Positions 17,343 through 25,949 of a stretch of 43,390 bases of DNA are shown piece by piece. The translations under genes and the position numbers were made by a program. This DNA is from Caldovatus sediminis. Lineage in GTDB: Bacteria; Pseudomonadota; Alphaproteobacteria; Acetobacterales; Acetobacteraceae. A model generated the notes under the pieces. That model was not told the DNA's origin and did no database searches. It was given only the letters and a program-made list of their open reading frames with translations. Within the stretch, counting starts at the first letter, position 1; every line of letters begins with the position of its first letter. The stretch covers positions 1-43,390 of the forward strand of contig NZ_BMKS01000023.1 of assembly GCF_014644455.1 (NCBI RefSeq). Direction: 5' to 3'.

Positions 17343-17354
17343 AGCATAAGGAGG
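17343..17354 (+). promoter_or_regulatory. Extra AGCATAA half-site fused to nadA ribosome binding site
   Basis: AGCATAA (17343-17349) repeats the right arm of the upstream operator and overlaps AAGGAGG (17348-17354), the strong Shine-Dalgarno of nadA four bases before its ATG. A protein bound here could assist looping or block elongation; otherwise the match is a seven-base coincidence. Confidence 0.45.
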
Positions 17355-17358
17355 ACGC

Positions 17359-18342
<984 letters not shown>

Positions 18343-18362
18343 CCTCGCGGGAGGTCGGAACG

Positions 18363-19214
18363 ATGACCATCCCTTCCCTGCCGATGGTGATGCTCGAGCC
18401 GCTGGTGCGCGCCGCCCTGCTCGAGGACCTCGGCCGCGCCGGCGACCTCACCACCGACGCCATCGTGCCGGCCAAGGCGCAGGCGCGCGTCGCGCTGACC
18501 GCCCGCCAGCCCGGGGTGGTGGCCGGGCTCGACCTGGCGCTGCTCGCGTTCCGGCTGGTCGAGCCGCGCATCGAGGCGGCGGTGGAGCGGCCGGACGGCA
18601 CCCGGCTCGCGCCCGGCGACGTGATCGCGACGCTCTCGGGCCCGGCGCGCGGCCTGTTGACCGCCGAGCGCACGGCGCTCAATTTCCTCTGCCACCTCAG
18701 CGGCGTCGCCAGCGCCACCGCTTCGGTGGTGGAGGCCGTGCGCGGCACCCGCGCGAGCATATGCTGCACGCGCAAGACCATGCCGGGGCTGCGCGCCGTG
18801 CAGAAGTACGCGGTGCGGGTCGGCGGCGGTTCCAACCACCGCTTCGGGCTCGACGACGCGGTGCTGATCAAGGACAACCACGTCGCCATCGCCGGCGGCG
18901 TCCGGCCGGCGGTGGAGCGCGCCCGCGCGCGGGTCGGGCACATGGTGAAGATCGAGCTGGAGGTGGACACCCTCGCCCAGCTCGAGGAGGCGCTGGCGCT
19001 CGGCGTGGACGCGGTGCTGCTCGACAACATGGCCCCGCCGGCGCTGCGCGAGGCGGTCGCGATGGTCGGCGGCCGCGCGATCACCGAGGCGTCGGGCCGC
19101 ATCACCCCGCAGACCGCGCCCGAGGTGGCGGCCAGCGGCGTCGACCTGATCTCCATCGGCTGGCTGACGCACAGCGCAACGGTGCTCGACATCGGGCTGG
19201 ACCACCGGGGCTGA
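18363..19214 (+). CDS. nadC: Nicotinate-nucleotide pyrophosphorylase (quinolinate phosphoribosyltransferase)
   Basis: NadC joins quinolinate with PRPP to nicotinate mononucleotide with loss of CO2, the next step after NadA. The 283-residue protein shows ALLEDLGRAGDLTTDAI, TALNFLCHLSGVAS, CTRKTMPGLRAVQKYAV, GGSNHRFGLDDAVLIKDNH (substrate-binding His, Arg and Lys) and IEVEVDT-like KIELEVDTLAQL, ending ISIGWLTHSA. Length and order are normal. It has GGGAGG upstream of ATG 18363 and is co-transcribed with nadA, so it should share its regulation. Confidence 0.96.
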   Translation: MTIPSLPMVMLEPLVRAALLEDLGRAGDLTTDAIVPAKAQARVALTARQPGVVAGLDLALLAFRLVEPRIEAAVERPDGTRLAPGDVIATLSGPARGLLTAERTALNFLCHLSGVASATASVVEAVRGTRASICCTRKTMPGLRAVQKYAVRVGGGSNHRFGLDDAVLIKDNHVAIAGGVRPAVERARARVGHMVKIELEVDTLAQLEEALALGVDAVLLDNMAPPALREAVAMVGGRAITEASGRITPQTAPEVAASGVDLISIGWLTHSATVLDIGLDHRG

Positions 19215-19237
19215 GCCCGGGGTGGGCGGGCGGCGGC

Positions 19238-20665
19238 TCAGACCGCGCGGGTGAGGGCGGTCGGATAGCGCCGCCCCTCCTGGCGCATCAGCTCGAGCGC
19301 GAAGCCGCGCGGCAGCGCGCGGGTCTCGCGCTCCGGCGGCGCGTCGGCGGCGCCGTCCCAGGCGGCGCGGAGCACGCGGCCCTCCATGCCCTCCGCGGCG
19401 GTGCCGAGCAGGTGCAGCAGGGTCGGGGCGAGGTCGCTGAGGTCCGCCGCGCCCTGCACCACTGCGCCGCGGCGGAAGGGGCCGCCCTGCATCAGCAGCA
19501 CCGTCGCCAGCTCGCGCCGGTGCAGCCCGCCGTGCATCGCCCCACCCTCCGGCACGTCCGCGACGTCGAACGGCGCGGTGCCGGGCAGGCCGCCGGGGTC
19601 AGGCGCCTCCTCGCCGGCGAAGGCCAGCATCAGGTCGGGCGCGCGCGGGTGCGCCGCGCCGAACAGGGCGAGCGGCAGCGCGTCCGCGAGGCCGAGCGCC
19701 GCCGGATCGCGGGCCAGCAGCGCCGCCGTCCAGGGCTGCGCGGCGAGGAAGCCGGCGACCGGGCCGGCCAGCGCCGCGGCGTCCCGCAGCCAGAGGCCCG
19801 GTGCGGCCCCGGGCGCGACGACCACGTCGGCGCCCGCGTCGAGGCTCGTCCCGGCGCGGAATCCGGCGCGCCGCAGCGCTTCGGCCAGCGAGACCTTGCG
19901 CGGCCCGGTGACCATGCCGTGGTCGGAGAGGACGACGAGGCCGATCTCCGCCGCGTCCGGCTGGGCATCCCGCCACGCCGCCACCCGGCCCACCAGGTCG
20001 TCGGCCGCGCGCAGCGCGACCTCGCGCGTCGCGCCGGCGCCGAGGCCGAGGTAGTGGCCGCTCAGGTCCGGTTCCGGGCACCAGAGCAGCGCGACGTCCG
20101 GGCGCAGCTCCGGCAGCACCAGCTCGGTCAGCACCCGGCCGAGGAAGACGACCCGCGCGGCGTTCGGCACCGCCTGCGGCGGCGTCGGGCCGCACCGCGC
20201 GCGCACGCGCGCGGCCGCGGCGCCCGCGGTGTCGGCGACGTTCCAGCGGAAGCCGCCCAGCCGCTCCGCCTCCGGGAACAGCAGGAAGGCCGAGCCGGAA
20301 GTGCCGCCGGAAACGACCGCGAGCCGCCTCCCGGCCGCGGCCAGCCGCACGCCGAGCGTCGGCCGTCCGAGCGGCGAATCCCCGCCGGGCGGCACGAGCA
20401 GCGCGAGGTCGCCGGCCTCCGCGGTGCGCAGCAGCCGGTCCGGCAGCACGCCCGCGTCGAACAGCGTATTGGCCGCAAGGCCGTGCGCGCCGGGGCGGCT
20501 GCCGGTGGCGAGCGAGGCGCAGGCGACGCGCGTCTCGCTCGGAAAGACGCTGCGCGCCCGCGCGAAGCGCGCGCCCGCCGCGGCGAGCCGCGCCAGGTGG
20601 GGCATCGTCGCGGGCACGACGAGGTCGGGCCGCAGCCCATCGAGGACAAGGACGATGAAGCGCAT
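19238..20665 (-). CDS. Alkaline-phosphatase-superfamily phosphodiesterase/hydrolase
   Basis: This 475-residue protein is of the type I phosphodiesterase/nucleotide pyrophosphatase group. Metal- and nucleophile-bearing blocks are visible: VLVLDGLRPD at the N-terminus, FPSETRVACASLATGSRPGAHGL (nucleophile Ser or Thr near residues 43-52), PEPDLSGHYLG, LVVLSDHGM (Asp-His pair) and GGAMHGGLHRRELATVLL (His). It is a soluble cytoplasmic-looking protein with no signal peptide. It starts 61 bases after the DUF4387 gene on the same strand and could be the last gene of the mutase operon, or separate. The substrate is unknown. It converges with nadC. Confidence 0.85.
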   Translation of the reverse strand: MRFIVLVLDGLRPDLVVPATMPHLARLAAAGARFARARSVFPSETRVACASLATGSRPGAHGLAANTLFDAGVLPDRLLRTAEAGDLALLVPPGGDSPLGRPTLGVRLAAAGRRLAVVSGGTSGSAFLLFPEAERLGGFRWNVADTAGAAAARVRARCGPTPPQAVPNAARVVFLGRVLTELVLPELRPDVALLWCPEPDLSGHYLGLGAGATREVALRAADDLVGRVAAWRDAQPDAAEIGLVVLSDHGMVTGPRKVSLAEALRRAGFRAGTSLDAGADVVVAPGAAPGLWLRDAAALAGPVAGFLAAQPWTAALLARDPAALGLADALPLALFGAAHPRAPDLMLAFAGEEAPDPGGLPGTAPFDVADVPEGGAMHGGLHRRELATVLLMQGGPFRRGAVVQGAADLSDLAPTLLHLLGTAAEGMEGRVLRAAWDGAADAPPERETRALPRGFALELMRQEGRRYPTALTRAV

Positions 20666-20726
20666 GCGGCGACCGTTCCAATCCGAACTCGCGGCGGGCG
20701 CGAGGCGCCTCGGGGAAGGCGCCGTC

Positions 20727-21035
20727 TCAGGGAACCTCGATCGGATAGAGCAGCACGTGCTGCTGCGCTCCGTAGAGGTCGGTGTCCTGCACCGATCCTG
20801 CCGGCACCTGGCGCGCGAAGCTCACCTTCATCGCAAGCGCGGCCGGGTGGTGGAACACCTCGACGGCCTCGACCGGCCGCCTGTAGAGCGCGGCCATGCG
20901 CTCCCGCGTGATCGCGCCCGACCGCTCGACGCGACGGTAGGCGGCCTCGTCGCCGAACAGGATGTCGAGGGTGACGCAGTAGGGGCCGGCGTTCTTGCTG
21001 CGGATGACCCGCGCGATGTCCTCGAGCCTCGCCAT
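20727..21035 (-). CDS. DUF4387 (AtuA-associated) small protein
   Basis: This 102-residue protein carries the DUF4387 pattern: IARVIRSKNAGPYCVTLDIL, FGDEAAYRRVERSGAIT, FHHPAALAMKVSFARQ and DTDLYGAQQHVLLYPIEVP. Family members are encoded next to, or fused behind, AtuA/DUF1446 proteins and probably form one enzyme with them. Here the partner AtuA gene is three genes upstream in the same operon. It starts five bases after the glmE-like stop, with GAGGGA inside the end of that gene, so it is translationally linked. Its chemical role is not established as far as I know. Confidence 0.87.
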   Translation of the reverse strand: MARLEDIARVIRSKNAGPYCVTLDILFGDEAAYRRVERSGAITRERMAALYRRPVEAVEVFHHPAALAMKVSFARQVPAGSVQDTDLYGAQQHVLLYPIEVP

Positions 21036-21040
21036 GTCGC

Positions 21041-22528
21041 TCAGTCCCTCACCAGGAAGCCGCGGGAGATGGAGAAGATGTCGTCCACGATCGTCTGGTA
21101 GTCGATCGGCCGGCCGCGCGCGGCAGCGCGCCGCTCCAGGCAGGCGCGGTGGCGCGCGAGCACGGCCGCCGGCACAGGCACTCGGCCGGGATCGAGGTAG
21201 CGCACCGCCCCCGCCGCGTCGCGCGCGACCATCACCTCGCCGCGGCAGTGCCGGCTGGCAGCGAAGGGGATGTCGAGCAGCCCGGCCTGGAAGCCGCGCA
21301 CCGTCGCCAGCGCCGGATCGCCCTGACCGAGGTCGAGCGCCGCATCGAGGATGGCCCGCATCTCGGCCTTCATGTGCTCGACCTCGGTCTCCACCTCCTC
21401 GCCCGCGAGCGCCGCTCGCTGGCCGCGCATCACGCCGACCACCTGGCGGATCGCCTTCAGCGTGTCGGCGTTCGCCTCCTTGAGCGGGATGCCCACCCCC
21501 TCCTGCACGGAATTGGCGATGAACTCGTCCGCGCCGGCGAGCACGCCGCTCACCGCATTGTAGCAGACGATGCCGAAGGCGCGCGCCGTGTCCTCCGGGT
21601 ACTTGCCGCCCCAGCTCTTGCGGTCGATGGTGATCGCGGCGTCGGCGTAGCCGAAGCGGCGGACGACGTACTCCTCCACGATCTCGCGGATGGCGCGCAC
21701 GCCGGCGATGTCCTGCGCCAGGTTGCCCATCAGCCGCGCGTCCACGGCGAAGCTGCGCGCGCCCTGCGCCGCCGCGATCAGCGTCTCCAGCACCGCGGCG
21801 GCACCGAGCAGCGTGTTCGGGAACGGCGTCGAGGTGCCGATGCCGTGGATCTGCAGCCCGATCGGCACGCCGAGCTCGGCGTAGCGGCCGATCAGGCGGA
21901 ACACGTACTGCCAGTTGGCGATGGTCTCGGCGAATCCGGTGTCGCGCGAGTAGTGCGCCGTGTAGTAGATCGGCCCCGCGGTGACCGACGACATGCCCGC
22001 CGCGAAGGCGATCTCGCAGGCGAGCTGCGGCACCACCGTGCCGATGCGCAGCTCCACGGGGACCTCGACCGCCTCCACGACCTGGCGGGCGCCGCGGACG
22101 CCGTGGTTCACGATCGGGAAGCCGTTGAGCAGCTCCTTGCCCTGGCGCTCGCTCGCCCGCAGCGCCTCCTCGGCGCTGGCGTATTTCAGGTTGCGGGTCT
22201 GGCTGTCCACCGTCGTCGGCACGATGTCCGCCTCGCCGACCTCGGCGAGGTGGCGCACCAGCTCCGTGTGGCCGGCGAGCGTGGTCACGCCGCCGTAGGG
22301 CTGGATCAGGACGGTGCCGGTCTCGCGCCCCCAGGCGCGCTTGCGCGGCACGTTCGCGAGCGCCGGGCGGCGCTTGTGGAGGGCGGCGGCCTCGGCGAGG
22401 TCCACCTCCGCCCCGGTGCGCCAGCCGGCGAGGACGCGCGCGCGCTCCGCCTCGAAGCGCGCGTCGTCCCAGCGCCCGGCGGTGACCGGCGGGGCGGCGG
22501 CCGGGCGCGAACGGGTGGCGGCGCTCAT
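21041..22528 (-). CDS. Glutamate mutase epsilon-like catalytic subunit with altered substrate pocket
   Basis: This 495-residue protein aligns from end to end with the catalytic epsilon subunit (MutE/GlmE, about 483 residues) of adenosylcobalamin-dependent glutamate mutase: IQPYGGVTTLAGHTELVRHL, TVDSQTRNLKYA, LLNGFPIVNHGV, RIGTVVPQLACEI, IANWQY, ANADTLKA, DIPFAASRHCRGEVM and IVDDIFSISRG. Compared with clostridial MutE as I remember it, Arg112 and Arg161 (claw R100, R149) and Tyr189 and Tyr193 (Y177, Y181) are kept, but R66 is replaced by Tyr78 and the amino-group-binding E171 by Thr183. A related mutase with a different substrate is likely. It overlaps the glmS-like gene by ATGA. Confidence 0.9.
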   Translation of the reverse strand: MSAATRSRPAAAPPVTAGRWDDARFEAERARVLAGWRTGAEVDLAEAAALHKRRPALANVPRKRAWGRETGTVLIQPYGGVTTLAGHTELVRHLAEVGEADIVPTTVDSQTRNLKYASAEEALRASERQGKELLNGFPIVNHGVRGARQVVEAVEVPVELRIGTVVPQLACEIAFAAGMSSVTAGPIYYTAHYSRDTGFAETIANWQYVFRLIGRYAELGVPIGLQIHGIGTSTPFPNTLLGAAAVLETLIAAAQGARSFAVDARLMGNLAQDIAGVRAIREIVEEYVVRRFGYADAAITIDRKSWGGKYPEDTARAFGIVCYNAVSGVLAGADEFIANSVQEGVGIPLKEANADTLKAIRQVVGVMRGQRAALAGEEVETEVEHMKAEMRAILDAALDLGQGDPALATVRGFQAGLLDIPFAASRHCRGEVMVARDAAGAVRYLDPGRVPVPAAVLARHRACLERRAAARGRPIDYQTIVDDIFSISRGFLVRD

Positions 22529-22998
22529 TCGGATGCCTCCGCTGCCGCCCCGGCGCGCCGTCGTCGCGCCGCGATGTCGGCGGCGAGGTCCCGGATCGGC
22601 ACGTCGGGGCTGGTGCCCGGCGGATAGACGCGGTCGAGGCCCATCCCCTGCGTGAAGCGCCGCTCCACCCCCGACCATTCGGGCTGGCGGATGGTGAGCT
22701 GGCCGCCGGCGTAGATCAGGATGTCGCCGATGCCGGCCTCCACGCAGGCCCCGCGCAGGCCGGGCAGGTGCAGCTCCGCATGGCCGTTGAGCGAGGAGAC
22801 GAACAGCGCATCGGCCGCCGTCTCGATCGCCGCCTCGACGAATTCCTTCTGCGAGGCGAGCGGGCCGAGCGAGACGACGGCGAAGCCGGACCGGCGCAGC
22901 GCGTACTCCATGATGCGGATGCCGATCACGTGCACGTCGTCGCCGATCACGCCGGTGACGACGGTGCCCTTGCTCGCCGAAGGGGCCGGAGTGCTCAT
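22525..22998 (-). CDS. Cobalamin-binding subunit of a mutase (GlmS/MutS type)
   Basis: This 157-residue flavodoxin-like B12-binding protein has all three signatures: DxHxxG as DDVHVIG (Asp21, His23, Gly26; the His becomes the lower axial cobalt ligand), SSL (69-71) and GG in YAGGQLT (99-100). Clostridial MutS shares the order VTGVIGDD, FVSSLNGH, GILLYVGG and RVYPPGT. The C-terminus is about 20 residues longer, with a run of arginines and alanines. Both ends overlap neighbouring genes by four bases (ATGA), giving fixed stoichiometry with the epsilon-like subunit. Confidence 0.93.
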   Translation of the reverse strand: MSTPAPSASKGTVVTGVIGDDVHVIGIRIMEYALRRSGFAVVSLGPLASQKEFVEAAIETAADALFVSSLNGHAELHLPGLRGACVEAGIGDILIYAGGQLTIRQPEWSGVERRFTQGMGLDRVYPPGTSPDVPIRDLAADIAARRRRAGAAAEASE

Positions 22999-24374
22999 CG
23001 GGCGGTGCCTCCGATCTCGCGCATCTCGATGGGGAACGGGGCGCAGGGGTCGTCCACCGGCATCAGGTGGTGGACGTTGAACTCGTACACCTTCCCCGCC
23101 GGCAGGACGTCCGGCGAGAAGGGGTGGGCGACGTTGCCGCTGGTGCAGAGGATGCCCGGGTAGCGCAGGTGCAGGTAGTACTGCTTCGCCACGCCGCAGA
23201 CCGTCTTGGCGATCGCCTCCGTCCGCCCGACCACGTCGATCAGGACGAAGATCTCCCGCACGCCGGCGAGGATCGGCTCCGGCTCCGCGGCGCCGAGCAC
23301 GGCGTCCTTGCCGTAGATGCGGAACTGCAGGGTGTAGTCGGCCGGGTCTATGGCGCCGGCGAAGGTGCGGGTCACGACGGCACGCGCCTCCTCCGCCACG
23401 TGCTCCGCCGCGGCGATCATGCGCGGATCGCGGATGCCGCCCATCGCGATGCAGCGGTGGCCCGCGAGCCGCGCGCCCTCGAGCTTCACGTAGTAGCGCC
23501 CGGTCGGGCGCCAGACGGAGCCGGTGACGCGCACGCGCCGCTCGTCCGCCTGCTCGTAGCGCGAGTCCGTCAGGTCGATGATCCCGCCGGGCTCCTCGAG
23601 CCGGAACGGGTTGGAGGTCTCGTAGAGCGCGTGCGCGGCGACCGAGACGGGGGTGCAGCGCAGCCGCGGCGCCATCGACTCCACGGTGAACCAGCCGTCG
23701 CCCATCACGCCCATCGAGGCGTCCCGCCCGCCGGGGTCGGCACAGGCCGAGGCGCACTCGATCAGCTTGGCCATGTGCATGGCGAGGCCGCGGTCGTAAC
23801 CCCGCATGATCGGCACCGCGGCGAACATGGAGGTGTCGCAGGCGCGCCCCGCGACGACCAGGTCGGCGCCCATGCCGATCGCGCGCTGGAATGGCTCGAC
23901 GCCCATCTGCGCGACGATGGCGGTCGCCTGGTCGAGGTCGGCCTCGGTCAGCGGGGGCGCCGGGCCGCTGGGCAGGATCGCGCCGGCGCGCAGGGCGGCG
24001 CGCACCGTCCGGCGCGGGATGTCGGCGCGGATGAGCGCCATGCGGAAGCGGAGGCCGCGCTCGCGCGCGACGCTCTCGATCACCTCGGCCACGGCGTCGA
24101 GCTGCTCGGAGCGCCCGGCGGTGCCGGCGGACCCCATCAGCAGCGGCGCGCCGGTCTCCTTGGCGGCCTCGAGCACCAGGCGGATGTCGCGGCGCAGCGC
24201 TTCGCCGCCCACCACCATCTCGCCCGAGCCGAGGCAGTAGGGCCCGGGGTCTATCGAGCCCATGTCGGCGCCGATCACGTCCGGCCCCGCGGCGACGCCG
24301 CGCCGCAGCGCCTCCTCCGGAATGCCGTAGCCGAGCTGGCCGGTGGCGGAGAGGATCTTCATCGGCTGCCTCAT
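22995..24374 (-). CDS. AtuA-family (DUF1446) protein
   Basis: This 459-residue protein is of the acyclic terpene utilisation AtuA/DUF1446 family. Seen: IGYG-like LGYGIPEEALRRGVA, VIGADMGSIDPGPYCLGSG, APLLMGSAGTAGRSEQLDAV, RAIGMGADLVVAGRACDTS, ADPGGRDASMGVMGDGWF and ESMAPRLRCTPVSVAAHALY. The C-terminal ferredoxin-fold-like partner found in longer AtuA proteins is supplied here by the separate DUF4387 gene. In Pseudomonas the family is needed for citronellol and geranate use, but the reaction is not settled. The ATG at 24374 overlaps the glmL-like stop; a second ATG lies four codons in. Its position between reactivase and mutase genes suggests work on the mutase substrate or product. Confidence 0.88.
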   Translation of the reverse strand: MRQPMKILSATGQLGYGIPEEALRRGVAAGPDVIGADMGSIDPGPYCLGSGEMVVGGEALRRDIRLVLEAAKETGAPLLMGSAGTAGRSEQLDAVAEVIESVARERGLRFRMALIRADIPRRTVRAALRAGAILPSGPAPPLTEADLDQATAIVAQMGVEPFQRAIGMGADLVVAGRACDTSMFAAVPIMRGYDRGLAMHMAKLIECASACADPGGRDASMGVMGDGWFTVESMAPRLRCTPVSVAAHALYETSNPFRLEEPGGIIDLTDSRYEQADERRVRVTGSVWRPTGRYYVKLEGARLAGHRCIAMGGIRDPRMIAAAEHVAEEARAVVTRTFAGAIDPADYTLQFRIYGKDAVLGAAEPEPILAGVREIFVLIDVVGRTEAIAKTVCGVAKQYYLHLRYPGILCTSGNVAHPFSPDVLPAGKVYEFNVHHLMPVDDPCAPFPIEMREIGGTAR

Positions 24375-25792
24375 GGCGCGGTCACCGGGGCGGCAGGGCT
24401 GGCGGCGGCATCGGACGTCCCCTCCAGGCTGCGCGCCGCGAGGGCGGCGGCGGCCCCCGGATGATGGGGGGCGAGCAGGCCCACGGCGAACAGCACGTAG
24501 TCGCGATCGACCAGCAGGCGCGGCGCCTCCGGCACCAGGCGGCCGCGCCGTCCGGCGCGCGCCAGCGCCTCGCCGAGCAGCGCCGCCGCGTCCGGCCGCG
24601 CGGCGAAGATCCCGCCGCTGGCGACCAGGGCCCGCGCCCTGCGGAGGTCCTTGCCGACCTGCAGCACCATGCCCTGGCGCAGCGGGATCGGCTCGATCTC
24701 CCCGGCGTGGCGGTGCAGCGCCTCGGCGACGGCGGCGACGGCGAGGGCGCGGTCGATCGGGTCCGCGGCGTCGCGCAGCAGCTCCGGCCGCTCCGCGCGC
24801 GCCTGCGCCTCGCGGCGCAGCGCCTCGGCGCTGGTGCCGGCCGCCTGCGCCAGGGCCTCCGCGCCGAGCGCGTCCGAGGCCGCCGCGGCGCTGACCCGCA
24901 GCCCGAGGTCGCCCTCGACCGTGCGCTTCGCCCGCGGCTCCGGCAGGCCGCGCAGCACCGCGCCCGGCCCCGGCTCCGCCCCGCCGACCGAGTGCACGTC
25001 CGTGGTCGCCCCGCCGATGTCCACGACGACAGTGGTGCCGAGGGCCGGCGGGCCGTCCGCCAGGAAGGCGGCGGCGTCGAGCACCGCGCGCGGCGTCGGC
25101 AGCAGGCCGTGCGTGGCCCAGTCGCGCAGCGCCTCGATGCCGCGCGCGACCACGATGCGCTCCAGGAACACCTCGCGGATCGCCGCCTGGGCGCTCTCGA
25201 CGTTCAGCGCGTCGAGCCGCGGCAGCACGTTCTCCGCCACGCGCACCTCGCACCCGCCGGCGGCGAGGAGCGCCCGCGCCTCGGCCCGCGCCGACCGGTT
25301 GCCGGCGAGCACGACCGCCGCCGGCAGCCGCGCCTGCGCGAGCCGCCGCGCGTTCTCCAGCAGCACCTGCGCGTTGCCGCCGTCGGTGCCGCCGGTGAGC
25401 AGTACGATGTCGGCCTGTGCTTCCCGGATCGCCTCGATCTCCTCGGGCGCGAGGACGTAGCTGCCGGTGAAGACGACGCGCGCGCCGGCCCCGAGGCTCG
25501 CCCGGCGGGCGGCGGTGCCGGTCAGGTCCGGCACCAGGCCGAGGGCGGCGACTCGCAGCCCGCCGGCGGCGCTGCTCGCCGCGGCGCGGAACGCGAAGTG
25601 GCGGCCCGGCGTCGCCGCGCCGAGCGCGGCCGTCACCGCCGCGACGCCGCGCATGATTCCGGCGCCGTCCCCGCGCGTCGTCGGGTGCTGGCGCCGCGCC
25701 AGCAGCCGGCCGTCCGGGAGCGAGACGGCGACGCCCTTGGTCCAGGTGCTGCCGACGTCGATCAGGACGGCGATGTCCGATCCGCCGCTCAT
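24371..25792 (-). CDS. Mutase reactivase, GlmL/MutL type (ASKHA ATPase)
   Basis: This 473-residue actin/Hsp70-fold ATPase is of the MutL family encoded with glutamate mutase, thought to reactivate the enzyme when damaged cobalamin becomes stuck. Nucleotide-binding motifs: phosphate-1 VLIDVGSTWTKGVAV (N-terminus), VLLTGGTDGGNAQVL, VVLAGNRSAR, phosphate-2 TVVVDIGGATTDVHSVGG and LVASGGIFAARPD. It is the first gene of the coupled mutase block. The ATG at 25792 is used; a longer frame to 25834 adds unlikely residues. About 157 bases separate it from the TRAP permease gene upstream. Confidence 0.9.
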   Translation of the reverse strand: MSGGSDIAVLIDVGSTWTKGVAVSLPDGRLLARRQHPTTRGDGAGIMRGVAAVTAALGAATPGRHFAFRAAASSAAGGLRVAALGLVPDLTGTAARRASLGAGARVVFTGSYVLAPEEIEAIREAQADIVLLTGGTDGGNAQVLLENARRLAQARLPAAVVLAGNRSARAEARALLAAGGCEVRVAENVLPRLDALNVESAQAAIREVFLERIVVARGIEALRDWATHGLLPTPRAVLDAAAFLADGPPALGTTVVVDIGGATTDVHSVGGAEPGPGAVLRGLPEPRAKRTVEGDLGLRVSAAAASDALGAEALAQAAGTSAEALRREAQARAERPELLRDAADPIDRALAVAAVAEALHRHAGEIEPIPLRQGMVLQVGKDLRRARALVASGGIFAARPDAAALLGEALARAGRRGRLVPEAPRLLVDRDYVLFAVGLLAPHHPGAAAALAARSLEGTSDAAASPAAPVTAP

Positions 25793-25949
25793 GCGCCGTT
25801 CGCCCGAGCAGGCCTCGTCGGGCCGCGAGGCCACGGCGCCGGCCGGGGGACGCGGCGGCCTCGGGCGATCCGCCGGCGCAGCCCCGCTGCCCGGGCCGCG
25901 TCGCGACGCCCGCCGCGCCGCCCCCGACGCCCGGCCGTCCCGCGCGCCG

